DNA from: Diphasiastrum complanatum | Taxonomy: Eukaryota > Streptophyta > Lycopodiopsida > Lycopodiales > Lycopodiaceae | Direction: 5' to 3' | DNA length: 64,000 nucleotides | Assembly: GCA_029204225.1 (NCBI GenBank) | Contig: CM055107.1 | Location: 633,942-697,941 of the forward strand | Part shown: one piece after another, positions 10,301 to 23,400 of the stretch | How positions within the stretch are numbered: the stretch's first letter is position 1 | Layout: every line of letters begins with the position of its first letter | Notes under the pieces: generated by a model | The model's input: the letters and a program-made list of their open reading frames with translations, nothing else | Databases searched by the model: none | Told to the model about the DNA's origin: nothing | Made by a program: the position numbers and the translations under genes

Positions 10301-13300
10301 GCCCATTTGAGTGGATTATTGGTTGGTGTATTCCCTAGCTATTGCTTGTAGGGCTTTAGCTGTTGATGATATGTGATGATGCTCTTGGTTATTCTTTGTA
10401 GGGGAGTTATCATTTATTTCACCTATAATCATTTACGTTTCTTTGATACTAAAATTTGTGATTTAGTTCAGAACTTGGTATCAGAGCACTTTCCTGGCAA
10501 TTGGAAGTTCTTTCTTCCAATTTTTTGCTCTCTTTGGCTAGTTTTCTCTCTCTATACTTGAATGACATTTTTGCCATAACTTTTTCGGTTGTGTTCGGAA
10601 TCGAGTTCTGTCCACTTCATCGACTCCTATCAAAAGGGTGCCCATGGAGTAGTACTTTTCATTGTTGGCTGTTTCTAGAAACGTCAATTCAAAAAATCCC
10701 AAATTTTAACTTCAGGAGGCCTCATCTTTTTCATTCTTTTTTTTTGTGACAAATTTGAAAATAGTCATATGAACGAGGGCACCATAGGCTGTAAGGCAAG
10801 ACTATTGATCCAAGTTTTTGTCAAACGGAGCTCTACATTAGAAGATCTTGCAAGGTTAAGATATTTATGAAAAGGGGTTTTTCTTTTTCATTTTTCATTT
10901 CGTAGTTGTTCTTTTTGCATATGTGAATGGATCTTGTTATTTCCTATGATCTATCGTTTCCTGTTCCTTAAGATTTGGTTTACCAACTGCTCCATAGAAG
11001 ATCTCCCCTGAGATTGCCCTTTCCAACTTTTGACTTCCTGCTTGCGTCTGGTGGGCGTTGTCGCAAATGAAACTAACCCAAAAAACAGGCTAGCCATCCA
11101 TCCTTTGCAAACATTGAGTCGTTTCGTTGCCGTTCACGTGCGAGTACTTGAACTGCAAATCCGCCCCACAGTTTCTGTAGCCTCTTTGTTTAATGGTATC
11201 AGTCTTCAAAAGAAAGGTTCCTTCTCGAGCCATCAACTCCTTGTATCACAAGCAATCATGCAAACTAGGCAAAGCACGAGTACTAAGACTCACCACGAAT
11301 ACATACAAGTAAGACACTCAAGCAGGTTTACTAACAAGTTTTCCATTTTGCCCTTTTAAAAGTTTGGGTTTTTGGAAAGTCAAATTCAGTTCAAATTGGA
11401 ATATTTTGTTTTCTATTCTGAATTTTTTGTTCTAAATTTTGTTTTTGGATCTTTACATTCTTTGTTTCTCAGCAAGTTCATTGCGCTTTATGGTTCACCA
11501 ATCAGATCTCTCTTTCTCTAGATATTACACTTCGGAGTGGCACCTTCAGTCACTTTTTGGCAGTCTCTTTACCACCTATTGTTGTTGGATTTTCTACCAC
11601 CATTGGGTAGCATTTCTTCCTACTTGGTGCACTATTTGGTGGACATTTTGGCAGCTTCTTCACCACCTATCCCTGGTTGGGTTTTGCTTACCTTGGGTAG
11701 CTTACTTTCTTCCTTGGTGCTATATTTGGTGGACATTTTGGTAGCCTGGATTTTCTGTCACACTTGGGCATCTTCCTTCATGAATCCTTAGTTGGTGCTC
11801 TTGGTAGACATTTTGGCATCTTCCTCACCACCTATTGCTTGCTGGATTTTTGGTCACATTTGGGGAGCTTACTTCCCTATTTGGTGCTCTCTTTTGTGGC
11901 GATCTTCTAACGCCCATTTTTTGGATTTTTTTTTGACACATTAGAAGCAACTTTTATCCTCTATTTATCGCACATCTTTGATCGTCTTAACCATTAGGCA
12001 TATGCTCAGCCATATCTTGTGCATGAAGTACATTATTGTCGGAAATCAGTGGGTATGAGCGGAAGCTGGGAGCGAGCTAGATGCGTGGATCGGAAGCGCC
12101 ACAGTGAGCAGCAAAATAATTCAAACAAAGGATTCATACAAATGTGCAATAGAACAATAACAACAGTAGGACAATTGCACTCTGATAATTATCAACAATG
12201 AGTACAATGGCATGAAGTTATAACTTCAGCTTGTTGAGCGTGATAACGTTGATACTGATTAATAAATTATCAAACTCGGAATATCAGAAGAGGTTTTCTG
12301 ATGAAGATTCTAGGATTAGATATACTAAAAATATCTACAACTAACTTGCATTGAATGTTATCTTCTATATTAATTACAATCGCCTTGTAACTGTAAATAC
12401 ATGTACAAAATAGGCAGACTGTCAACGTGAAGTCGCTGAGTTGGATTTTTGACCGACAATATCGAAAATTACATAGGGTCGGATTTTATACAAAGGATTG
12501 AAATTTTACATTGGGTCGAAAAATATACCGAGTGTCGAATTTTTCCTGGGTCGGAAAAATTAGACCCGATCCGATCTGATATAGGATCGAACACGCTCGG
12601 ATAATTTAGTGAAGGGTCGGAAAAATCCGAACCGATCCGACCCAACCCAGGGTCGGAAAATATCTGTTTGTTAGGCTTGGCATTGGGTTGGAAAAATCCG
12701 ATACTGGATTTCTCGATCTTCTGAAAAACTCGAGCCTTCTGTTTTTTGAGTTTTGTAAAGTTTTCAGGATGCTCATTAACAAATGGATTTGAGGCTGAGC
12801 ATCGAATTCCAACACTCCCCCTTAATGTGGATTCTGAAAAACTTTGATCTTCAGATTTATGTTGTCGTTGAATTCAAGCTGGTGCTCTTTTGCCAAAGCC
12901 GTTGTGACGTAATCTGCTGTTGCCATCAGATTTGTTCAGATGGGTTGATTTTTGTACTCCGTGATAGTAGTTGGCTGGAACTTTATCAGGCCTTTTGAAC
13001 TCCAATGCTAACTTGCATTTTATATCCTTCATTAGATTCAGATTGATACTGAAGAGTAGAGTATCATGTACATAAAGAGTGGAGTTGATGAAGAAATCCG
13101 ATATAGACTTGAAATGAAAATTCGAGTCTACCGAGTTTGGATAGAAACCATTCTCATTTAATAATGCAGATTTGGTGTCCATTGCTGCTTCACACTGGTC
13201 AACATTAGTAATTGACTTTGCCTCAGAATTTGTATTTGTGCAATAGACTTTGAACTCGGTGGAGATAAATACTCCCCCTCCATCAGAGCGTAGAGCTTTG

Positions 13301-16300
13301 ATTCTTCTCTGGATTGAATTTTCTGCTGATGCTTTGAACTGCTTGAAGAATTTGAAGGTATCGGATTTTTCCTTCAAGAAATAAGTTGCAGTCCTCTGAG
13401 AGAAGTCATCAATAAAAGTCAATAAGTAGGCAGCTCCCCCTGTGGAAACAATATGCATAGGGCCACAAATGTCCATGTGTACAAGATCTAGCAAAATTCT
13501 ACAAGTATGGACTGTATTGGAAATTGTAGGACTTCTAGCATGCTTGTTGATTATATAGCTTTTGCATGGAGTATCGGATTTGCTAGTTGAAGGCAGATCT
13601 TGTACTAAATTTTGGACATTTTTTGAATACTTTTACAATTGTGATGGCCTAATCTGAAATGCAAAGGCATATCGGCTGATTCAAAAGTGGAAGTGTAGAG
13701 AGCTTGACAATTAGAAGAATTGTAGTGGATGATTTTATAAAGATTGCCACTTCTTCTCCCGAAAGCTAGAACTTTCCGGGATTTGTCAAAAATGGTGCAG
13801 CCTTGTGTGTCGAATTCGACCTTCTGACCCAAATCTGTAATTCTGCTAACTAAGAGCAGATTTTTGGTCAGATTTGGAATGTGAAGAAACGTTGGTCGAC
13901 AACTTGAATTCACCACTCTGAAATTCGACCCTGACTGTTCCTTCACCCTCAATAGTATGTTTTGAGTTGTCACCAAGTTGTACAATTTGAGAGTGGGTGT
14001 ATGATTGATGGTCTTTGAACCAGTCCTTGTGGTGAGTCATATGTTGAGTTGCTCCCGAGTCTAGGTACCAGGAATCGATATCCTGATTTTCTCCGACCTT
14101 GGTCAAGAAGGCTGCTTCATCTTCATTTTGTTGCTGGATCGAAAAACTGGCTGAAGCAGAATTTGCTTGTTGTTGGAACTTGCTTCTTCTTTTCATTGTT
14201 GAATAAAGTTCTATAGTCCCTGATAAGATGGCCAGTTTTCTTGCAGTATTTGCAGAATATTTTCTGCTTTGGTTGGAAGGATGAAAAGTTGGAATTCGAT
14301 TTTGAGCCTGAATTCGACCCAAAGCCAAAATTCGACCCTGACTACATATTGCTCTTCTTTTTGGATCTGAACTTCTGATTTTTTGAATATAGAGCTTGAG
14401 GATCCGACCCTGAGCCTGAGGAGGATGCAGATTTCCTGATTTCCTCTTGTAGAAGCATTGAAATTGCTTTTGATAGAGTAATTTGCTCCTGGGTCAAAAT
14501 TATCATGACCCAATTTTCATAGGCTTCAGGAAGACTCAATAATAGAGTCATAACAGCATCAGAATCTTCAATGACTGAGCCAATTGCAGCCATTTGCTCC
14601 ATAAGATTTTTGAAAGTGCTGATGTGACTTGTAACACTTTTTGCTTCAGACATCTTCAAGTCTAAGAATTTCCTCAAGTATAACTTGGAAGTAACATCCC
14701 TGATATCATACAAGGTTGCTAGGATGTCCCATGCTTCCTTGGCTGTCTGAGCATTTCGTATGTGAATTATATTTGCATCCTTGATATTGAGAGTAATCAT
14801 GGCAAATGCCTTGCCATCTCTCAGTCTCCTTTTGGTGATAATGGCTGCATCACCCTCTGGCTTGACTTCTGTGCCGTCAACAACGTACCACAGTTCCTTG
14901 GCTAATAGCATGACCATCATTTTGAACTTCCAGAGATAATAGTTCCCTCCATCGAGTCTCTCGATTAGAGAACACGGATCCATTCTGGGTGAGCGAGATC
15001 GTTGGTAGTAACAACGATTTTAGAATATTGTTGGCTGCGCGCTTGCTAGAATGTTGTCTTGATAGAAACAAGACTAATAATCCGCAATGAGGAGCAGATT
15101 ACCAAGAAGCCCGCTCTGATACCATGTCGGAAATCAGTGGGTATGAGCGGAAGCTGGGAGAGAGCTAGATGCGTGGATCGGAAGCGCCACAGTTAGCAGC
15201 AAAATAATTCAAACGAAGGATTCATACAAATGCGCAATAGAACAATAACAACAGTAGGACAATTGCACTCTGATTATTATCAACAATGAGTACAATGGCA
15301 TGAAGTTATAACTTCAGCTTGTTGAGCGTGATAACTAACTTGCATTGAATTCTATTTTCTATATTAATTACAACCGCCTTGTAACTGTAAATACATGTAC
15401 AAAATAGGCGGACTGTCAACGCAAAGTCGTTGGGTTGGATTTCTGACCGACAGTATCGAAAATTACATAGGGTCGGATTTTATACAAAGGATTGAAATTT
15501 TACATTGGGTCGAAAAATATGCCGAGGGTCGAATTTTCCGGGGTCGGAAAACTTACACCCGATCCGATCTGATCCAGGGTTGAACACGCCCGGATAATTT
15601 AGTAAAGGGTTGGAAAAATCCGAACCGATCCAACCTGACCCTGGGTCGGAAAATATCTGTTTGTTAGGCTTGACATTGGGTCGGAAAAATCCGATACTGG
15701 ATTTTTCGATCTTCTGAAAAACTCGAGCCTTCTGTTTTCTGAGTTTTGTAAAGTTTTCAGGATGCTCATTAACAAATGGATTTGAGGCTGAGCATCGAAT
15801 TCCAACAATTATTACGACCGATAGCTGTTCTACGTCCACTGGTTTATGCCCCCTCTTATGGACTTGGCAGAGGGATGTGCCTTATGGATTGCTTGGGACC
15901 CCTCTATTCCACACATCCACATGTTCTTGTTACTACTATTTGGCACGCTTGGTCTATTTGACTCGCTTGGGATGCATTGACAACATGTTCTATTGATATT
16001 GCTAGACATTCTTGGTCCTTGTGGATTGCTTGGGGCATGTGTACAATTCTAGCTCCATCTATCCTTATGGGTATGTGGCATGCTTGGTTGCTAGCACTTG
16101 CATGGCCACTTCACATGACTTGGATTGTTACATATATATGTTGCCATGGAGGCATGATGGTGCTTATACTTTGCTAGATTCTTTTGGCTCTTGTGGATTG
16201 TTTCACATTGAAAGGTTTCTTTTGTGTTGATTCTCTATCGGCACATGGATTGGTTGCTTTAGCTCTAGCATTTAGAGTATCCTGTGGATTGGATGCTTCA

Positions 16301-16857
16301 GCTATGGGATTCGAGCATATGGGATGGGTCTACTTTCTTATGGCTATCTCTTATGAGTCCGTTGTAGCCGCTATGTTCATACATTCCAATGTTTAATGGT
16401 ACCTTTCGAATCGCCTTTTCGAACCGTGTTTGAATCGGGAAAGAATCGACTTCTCCAGGTTTGAACCGGCGAATCGGTTTTAGGGTTTTTTTCCTCCCCC
16501 TCCCTTAGTTTCTACCCTTTGATTATGTCAAAAAGAAGTGCTTTCTTAGTGTTAATGGGTAACATGTACATTATAATTCATGATTAATTGATAGTGAAAT
16601 TTGAATCCTGACGTGCAACTCATGAGTCTTGTTACCTAACAATACTTGTCACTTGTGATTTAGGGTTCTTGATCCATCTGTTGCTCACTGTTTTAGCTAT
16701 GATCTATCTGATATTATTTGTGACATTAGCTAGTAACTACTACTTCCATACATGAGTAGAAAGATTGATCATTGTTACTCGTCACTGAAAACATTAATGT
16801 CACACTATACACCATACATATTACAATTTGCAATGAAACACTCGAAAAAACCCTGAA

Positions 16858-16928
<71 letters not shown>

Positions 16929-19900
16929 GAAAATGCCAAGACAAAACGGTTTGACCCGTTTAAAAAAAAAACGGGTTCAAATCGTTTTTTCTTTAGAAAA
17001 AATTTAAGTTTTTTTCTTCCGGTTCGACCCCAAAAAAACGCTTCAAACCAAGCCGGTTCGAACCCCACACAACACTGATACATTCATGGTCTTCATTTTT
17101 TGCTCTGGCACCCCTATTCCTTCAGCATGACGTGATGGATTTGTTGCTAGTTCATTACTCCCAATGCACTCTAGATGTTAGGCATTATCTATTTCGATGG
17201 TTTGAGGCAATGCTATTGTTTGACATTTATATTTTTGCATTGTTTACAAATATTCTTGTTTGAGCTCTAGGATCACCCCACCTATACAGATCAGAGAGTG
17301 GAACATTTATATTTATTGCTTCAGGTATGTTTTGAAGGACCACATGTTCTTTCATATGAGGATCAGGTGCAATTCTTTCCTTTTCAACAGCTCACATCTT
17401 GCATACGTGATGGACTTGCATCCATATTCAGATTATGTTGAGGTAATCATGTTCCTACTATTGATGTGTCTGATGCTACTTTGTTTTTTGCTCCACATAT
17501 GTGCATCATCTCGGTAGGACCAATGGTTTCTTTTCTTGTTGAAGCAGAGATTTGTAGGGTTATTCCATACAAGTATTATCGTGGTATTAGCGCACTCGTT
17601 GATCCAACTTGATAGCTCCCACATGGTTTTTCCTTCTCTATATGTTCTGGGATACTACGTCTGTGTGTCTTCTTCTATGATGGTACAACATGCAACATTT
17701 GTTTGGGAGGACCAATATATGGTCAACATGCTTGACAAGGATGGTTTTGCTAGTTTCCCTTCTATGAGTTCCTCGTTGTCCCTTCATGACGTTCTTGGTC
17801 AAGATGCCATTTATTTGCTCATGTTCTGTTTGCTCGCTGTTGCCACACTTGGTTTTTATGAGTAGTTTGGGACATTGGTACCTCTTTACCCCCATTGTTA
17901 CCTTCAACTATGTGTCATGCTTGGTGCTTCGACTTGGTTGGGTCATTGTTTTGCCTCATCTTGTTTCCGATAGTTCTACTAGCTTGCACCGCTATCAGCA
18001 GATCCTTAAGATGGTTTACTAGACCCATTATCTTAGAGTTTTTAATGATTGGGTTACTTTGGTTTTTGCTATACATCATCTATCTTTGGTTGAGATATGT
18101 GTCTTGCATTGCGGTGCTCCGACAGTTACTCCGATGCTTTATATTCCTATGGTCATTGTAGCTACTGATATACAATCAATGTCTGCCACTTCAGATGCTA
18201 AGACTTCTATCTTCAGCGTATTCTTGATAGGTCCTTTCTGATGGATTTGCTGATACTACGGTTATGAGGTCCGGTGCTCCTATGTGGCATTCTTGGTTTA
18301 AATTAATAGCATGTTGTCATGGCCATATTCGGTTAAGGACCTGGAATAGTCCTAATATGGTAGACTGGCCCTCCAGTATTCGAGATTGTTGCTCACGCCA
18401 TGATTTAATTCCATGTCAAGGCCAGTTTGGACTAATAACTTTGAGAGGACCCAGACACTCTAATTGAGACATATGGAGTATTGCATGTCTGCGTGACGGA
18501 TATAGGCAGGAAGACTGCATGAAGAGATGAGACCTATTTATAGTTGACCTGCATGGGGGTTGCATGGTTTCATGCACAGGACTCTACTCTCTATATAATG
18601 AGGTAGAGATTCTCCCGTCGACATATTGGGTTTAGGTTACCAGTTTCTCTCTTCTCCTCTTGCTTCACATGGCATGGCTTGGGGGCTAGATCCAGGTTTG
18701 ATCTAAGATTGGTTGGGCGGGCTCCATAGTCTCTTCTATTGTGTTCTCCTATCCTCATCTTAGGGGCGATCCTTTTGTATTGGTATCAGAGCGCGGCTAA
18801 GATGCGGTCAAGGATGGGATTGGAGTGCTATGTTCTCAAGTGAATTATGGAGTGGGATTCACTAATTCCGGTGGAGGGCATGTTTTTCAAGATTTGGTGG
18901 TAGAGTGCTCTTCTACTTGTATGATTTTGAAGATGTTGTGAATTAGTAAAGAATTCATTCCTAAATTTCTAGTGCTTTATGGAAGGTTTCTTTTGAGGTA
19001 GAATGATATGCATGGATGGATCTCCTTGCTTGTTTTATTGTTAGCTTCTGCTGGATTAAGGATTATGGTAACTAGCATAACTCCATAAGGTTCTGAATCA
19101 TTGTCTACTTGTTTCATTGAAAGATTGATTGTAATCAATTATTCCTGACTAATATGAACTGTATGCAAAGTAGAAAGATGATTTCAGGAATTGCATGCTG
19201 AGGATTAACGGTTTTCTTTACTCAAATCCTCCAGTAAATCTGCATGTTTAACAACACTGATTGGATGAGACGTATACTTCTTTAATTTGAGCAGAGCTTA
19301 AACACTAGACAGTTTCAAATCATTCTTCCAATTCCCAGGAGAAGCAGTATGATGTGTATATCCTACTGTAGGATTAGAATCATATGCTTGGAATAAATAC
19401 ATGAAACTCTTCTCTTGAAGTTTTGGATGTGAATTGCTTGAGTGATAGAAGATGAGCGGTAACTCTGTCTTTTGAATCAGAGTAGTTCTTGATGGAAATG
19501 AATGTCTGTCAGAAAACCTTGATTCTGTTTTCTTGTTTCTTGCTTGCTGTTGCTTGGTGGATGTGCTCTGTTTTAAGCTGACTTCAGAGTCCTGGAACAG
19601 CTGATATGGAGATCAGAATGTGCGTTGTGGATCTTTCTGCCCTGCTGGCCAGAAAAGCAGCGTTGGATGCGCTGGCTGCTCGTGGAGTTGTAGAGCGGTG
19701 GCTGCTTTATGCACATCATTCTTTGAATTCACATGCCTGGCTGCAGCAATGCACAGCTAGTAAGGCAATGATTCTGATCTGCTTTGGAACTGGTAGCGGC
19801 TGTGACCCTGGAGAAGGAGCTTCCTTCCAGCGATAACTGTGAGTAACGAGGAGCGCTACTTGCCGGGAGGAGATATTCTAGCTGCACCACGAATTGGTGA

Positions 19901-20362
19901 TGGTGGCTGAGAGGCTGAATGGAGGTCGTGGCCTCTCCTCTCTCTCTCTCTCTCTCTCTCTCATAGAGATCAGAGACAGTGTACCCCCCACCATCACGCT
20001 ACTACCAGGATCACAGGCATCCTACACAGAGACGTACTATCGCACATGCTCGTGCTCACAGACGACGCCGACAGGCTCCAGTGCTCCCTCATGCTGCGGC
20101 TCGCATTACATCCTTTTACAGTAGCAGCTCAGCAGCATCATAGCATCATAGCCTTGATATCTTGACACATATAGATGATTATTATGCACACACTCTCACA
20201 TACGTGTCTATTTTAGTTTTAGTTTGTACTAGAAGTTTTCCTTATTACAGTTTTGGAGACGTTTTATACGCTCCCATGGTTACCACATACTTGACATGTA
20301 CTTCATTAGTCTTATATGCCTTTGGCATGGAAAAGACATTAATAAAGCTTTCTTTCTTTCTT

Positions 20363-20414
<52 letters not shown>

Positions 20415-23400
20415 TGTGATCTCTCTCTCGCTTGTGATGGCCGAGCTGTCTATGATGGAAGAGGGAGCCGGCCCTAACTTTTTTTTGGAAGGAAGGGTTT
20501 TGTTTTTGGGCCCATGGCCTTTTAATGTTTAAAAAAAAAAAATACCTTATGGTTTGGGGCTTCTAGCATGCATGTGCAAAGTGTCTTGAGTCAGTTACAT
20601 GCGTGATGAGTGGTTGGCAATTTGGTAAAATTGGCTGACTATTTGCATCAGTGTGGTTACATCCCAGTGGATCAAGGCTTGGAGAATGTTAGACATTTGA
20701 TAGCTTTGAGTTGGTTCGAAATCGGTTTTCGAGAACAACTCCAGATATTCAAGTTACTAACAATCGGATAGAGAAATTTCGGTTTCTTGGTGTTTGATAG
20801 TCAAAATTTAGCTTTGAATTTTGTTTTGTTTTTTGTAACGGGAGTAGAAGGAATTGGGATTTCCTTTCTCTAGGAACAATCTGCATGGTTTTGGGCTTTA
20901 TCACTTTGACATTTTGCTAAGCTAGTTTTATTGGAACTTTAGTACTATTGGACCTTTAGTCAAGCTGTTCTAATCGGTTTTCGGAGTGATTATATTTCTA
21001 AGCCGATCTTGACTGAAAGGTAAGAATGGTATGGTTCTCAGGCATTTACCCAGTTTAGGAATTCAATTCCTTGGTACGATGCTATTTAAACCATTTAGCT
21101 CTGGAGTATTGGTACTCCCAGTAAACGGAGTTAAATCGTGTTTTTGAATTTTCTCTTTTTCAAATCAGTGGAGCACCGATGGGTTGGTTATTGTGTTCTT
21201 GATGATTTTGATCATTAAGATTGAGCGAACCAAAAGCTTTTGAAATACTTGTTAAAGTAATTATTTTGAGTAAAACGGAAAATATTTGGAGGTAGTTCTT
21301 TATTCTTCGACAAAAATTGTGTGGAATACAGAAAAAGAAGTACCTGAATCCAAATTTTATGTATTTTTTATTAATTACAGATAACTTTAACGAAGTAATT
21401 CTTAAGCCACTATATTGAAAAGGAAAAACAGTCCAATTTTATTGGAAAAATCTTAATAATAGGAAATAAAAAATTGAATTCATTTCCAGTTAAATCCTAT
21501 GGTGAATTATATTCAAAAGATCAGATTAGGAGTGTTTTTTAGTTGATTTTTGTATATCGGTAATTCAGCCCAGGTGTAGGATAGAAATGAAATTGTTTCA
21601 GATTTTTTTCCTACAGTAATTAATTTTAAAACATTACTAATGTCGTGACGTCTTCTTTGTACCTTAGCTGAAAAAGATTTTTAGAGAACTAAAAATTCTA
21701 ACAGCTTAGATCACAGGATCAGATGTGGATTAGTGGTATCCATCTGATAGACATGCCAGTCATCCAAATAAATGGATTCTCCAGTATATGGGAACAAGAG
21801 ATAATTTCCTGTATGGACTATAGGATAGCTAGATGATCAGTAGATCTCTAGAATATCAGATATGCTGGGGTTCTACATGGTGGCATTTTGTTATGGCACT
21901 CTTGGGCCATCAGAGTGCCTTGAGAGAGCTTGATTCTCTCTTGGATTCCTTTATGCATCTACATGGGCTCTAGTAGTTCTTTTTCCTGCTTTCAAATTAT
22001 CATGATCTCAGTTGTTGGTAGTTACATTTGAGATACATTTTGATACCTTGATATCATTTGAAGCGTGCTCCTTACTTTGGCACTTATGTTTCATCTTTTT
22101 AAAGCCCAATGTTGAGGGCAATTACTTTAGGGTTAGGGTACAGGTTAGCCACCTTTGACCTAACTTGTGGCACATGCCACCTAGTCAAGTATAAATAGGA
22201 GCATCTTTGCCCATTTGGGTAGATTATTGATTGGTGTATTCTTTAGCTATTGCTTGTAGGGCTTTAGCCATTGATTATAAGTGATGCTTTTGGTCATTCT
22301 TTGTAGGGGAGTTATCATTTGTTTCATGTATGATCATTTTTGCTTCATCAATACTAGGATCTGTGATTTAGTTCATAACTCATAAGCTTTAAGCTCAGCC
22401 TTTAATAAAATGCCAGTTCGATTCTTGAGTAGATGTTGGGTTGTGCAGATGGAAACTCTGTTTGTTTTCTCATAATTAGAGCCAGACATATATGTACAAA
22501 AAAGCCAAAGCTTTCATTTTACCAACAAGTCACAACTTCTCACAGAACTGAATTGAAATTCCAAAATAAAAGATGTGTCATATAAAGTTTGGTCCATGGA
22601 TAAGTACTTAGAGTGGGATCTGAAGCTCATTACTGTAACCACAGAGGTGTGATGCGTCCCGGTGTAGTTCGAGATTCTCTTGTATTTAGGGTCCTTAATT
22701 ATGTTATGCTCATGATGTAGAACTCAGCCTTAATAATGATATGCTCATGGAGTCTGTACCCACTGCCTTTTGGTTGGGTTCATGCTTAAACTAACTATAA
22801 ATGATATTGAATTGACTTGTTATCTGTAACAAAATACTCTATACTTGAGTCCACCATTCGTTATCTTATCCAAGTTTTGTTTACAATATAGGACACGGCA
22901 TAGGGCCTTATTCATTCTGAATCTTTTAGTGTAACTTCTGCTGATGTTGATACGCCGTCCTGATGTCCTGCATGCAGCATGGAGTAAGAGTGAATGAGAC
23001 AACAGAAACCAGCACCTCAGGATGTGGTATGGTTTGCACAGTAGGACACCATTATTTTGTCATGCCAAATAGTTTCCAGATATACTCTTGCCTTCTAGCT
23101 CTTACAAAAGGATGACTAAACCATTGTGGTGGTTTTGTTCTGGCATCCGACAATGCAGAATATTAAATTAGGAGCTCAAAGTTTGAGTAACTCATGTAGA
23201 AAGGAAAGCTGTGGCACATTTGATTAGAAAAGCTCCTCTTGCTTGCACACGCTGTAGTTCTTTTGACAAGTTTATTTGAGAAGATAGTTGAGGTAAGTCT
23301 GATTGATGCAGGTTCACTTATACTCGAAATGGGAGCATTGACTCGACTCACAGGCGATCCGCGATTTGAAGTTGCAGCTCTTAATGCCCTTCGCCGATTG

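Larger units (their letters stand above)
12037..15807 (-). mobile_element. Ty1/copia LTR retrotransposon with large internal deletion
   Basis: LTRs at 12037-12814 (3') and 15125-15807 (5') flank a 2,310-bp interior. The 5-bp target-site duplication ATTAT is present at 12032-12036 and 15808-15812. A tRNA-iMet PBS lies at 15113-15124, and a polypurine tract next to the 3' LTR reads ATTAAGGGGGAG on the - strand. The interior reads leftward gag, protease, pre-integrase, then half an integrase joined to a short RT scrap; the RT palm and RNase H are gone. The element is nested inside the 10215-22375 LTR pair, which is itself inside the mannosidase intron. Terminal sequences are TGTTGG...CCGACA in element orientation. 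Confidence 0.92.
15813..18480. other. Interior of the old LTR element: T/G-rich, low-stop sequence
   Basis: No gene recognised. Phrases such as TTGTGGATTG and GGCATGCTTGG recur, and the three + frames have unusually few stops in places (for example 17536-17865), which points to repeat-derived rather than coding sequence. It includes the inverted-arm segment 16404-17066 and a (CT)n tract. Confidence 0.4.
18793..22125. other. Interior of the old LTR element, no gene recognised
   Basis: About 3.3 kb without a convincing ORF. A 76-codon + frame at 19606-19836 and the short frames near 19894-20532 are not recognisable. Two (CT)n tracts and one short duplicated phrase (CTCTCTCGCTTGTGAT at about 20403 and 20422) are the only structure seen. 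Confidence 0.4.
10215..22375 (+). mobile_element. Old LTR retrotransposon, about 12 kb, with nested insertions
   Basis: Two direct repeats of about 250 bp, at 10215-10470 and 22126-22375, are roughly 80-85% alike by eye. Both end GTGATTTAGTTCA. The left one is followed after five bases by a TGGTATCAGAGC primer binding site, so the element reads rightward. The right copy has a TATAAATA box (AGTATAAATAGGAGCA). No target-site duplication was found. The interior has no recognisable gag-pol of its own; it contains a copia element at 12037-15807 and other debris, so the original element was probably non-autonomous or has been overwritten. The outer 5' ends of the repeats are uncertain by some ten bases. 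Confidence 0.65.

Noticed and set aside
16726-17083. ORFs encoding long Arg-Glu or Ser-Leu repeats (also near 4162-4351, 20162-20532 and 63350-63535)
   Set aside because: They are translations of (GA)n/(CT)n microsatellites, not genes.
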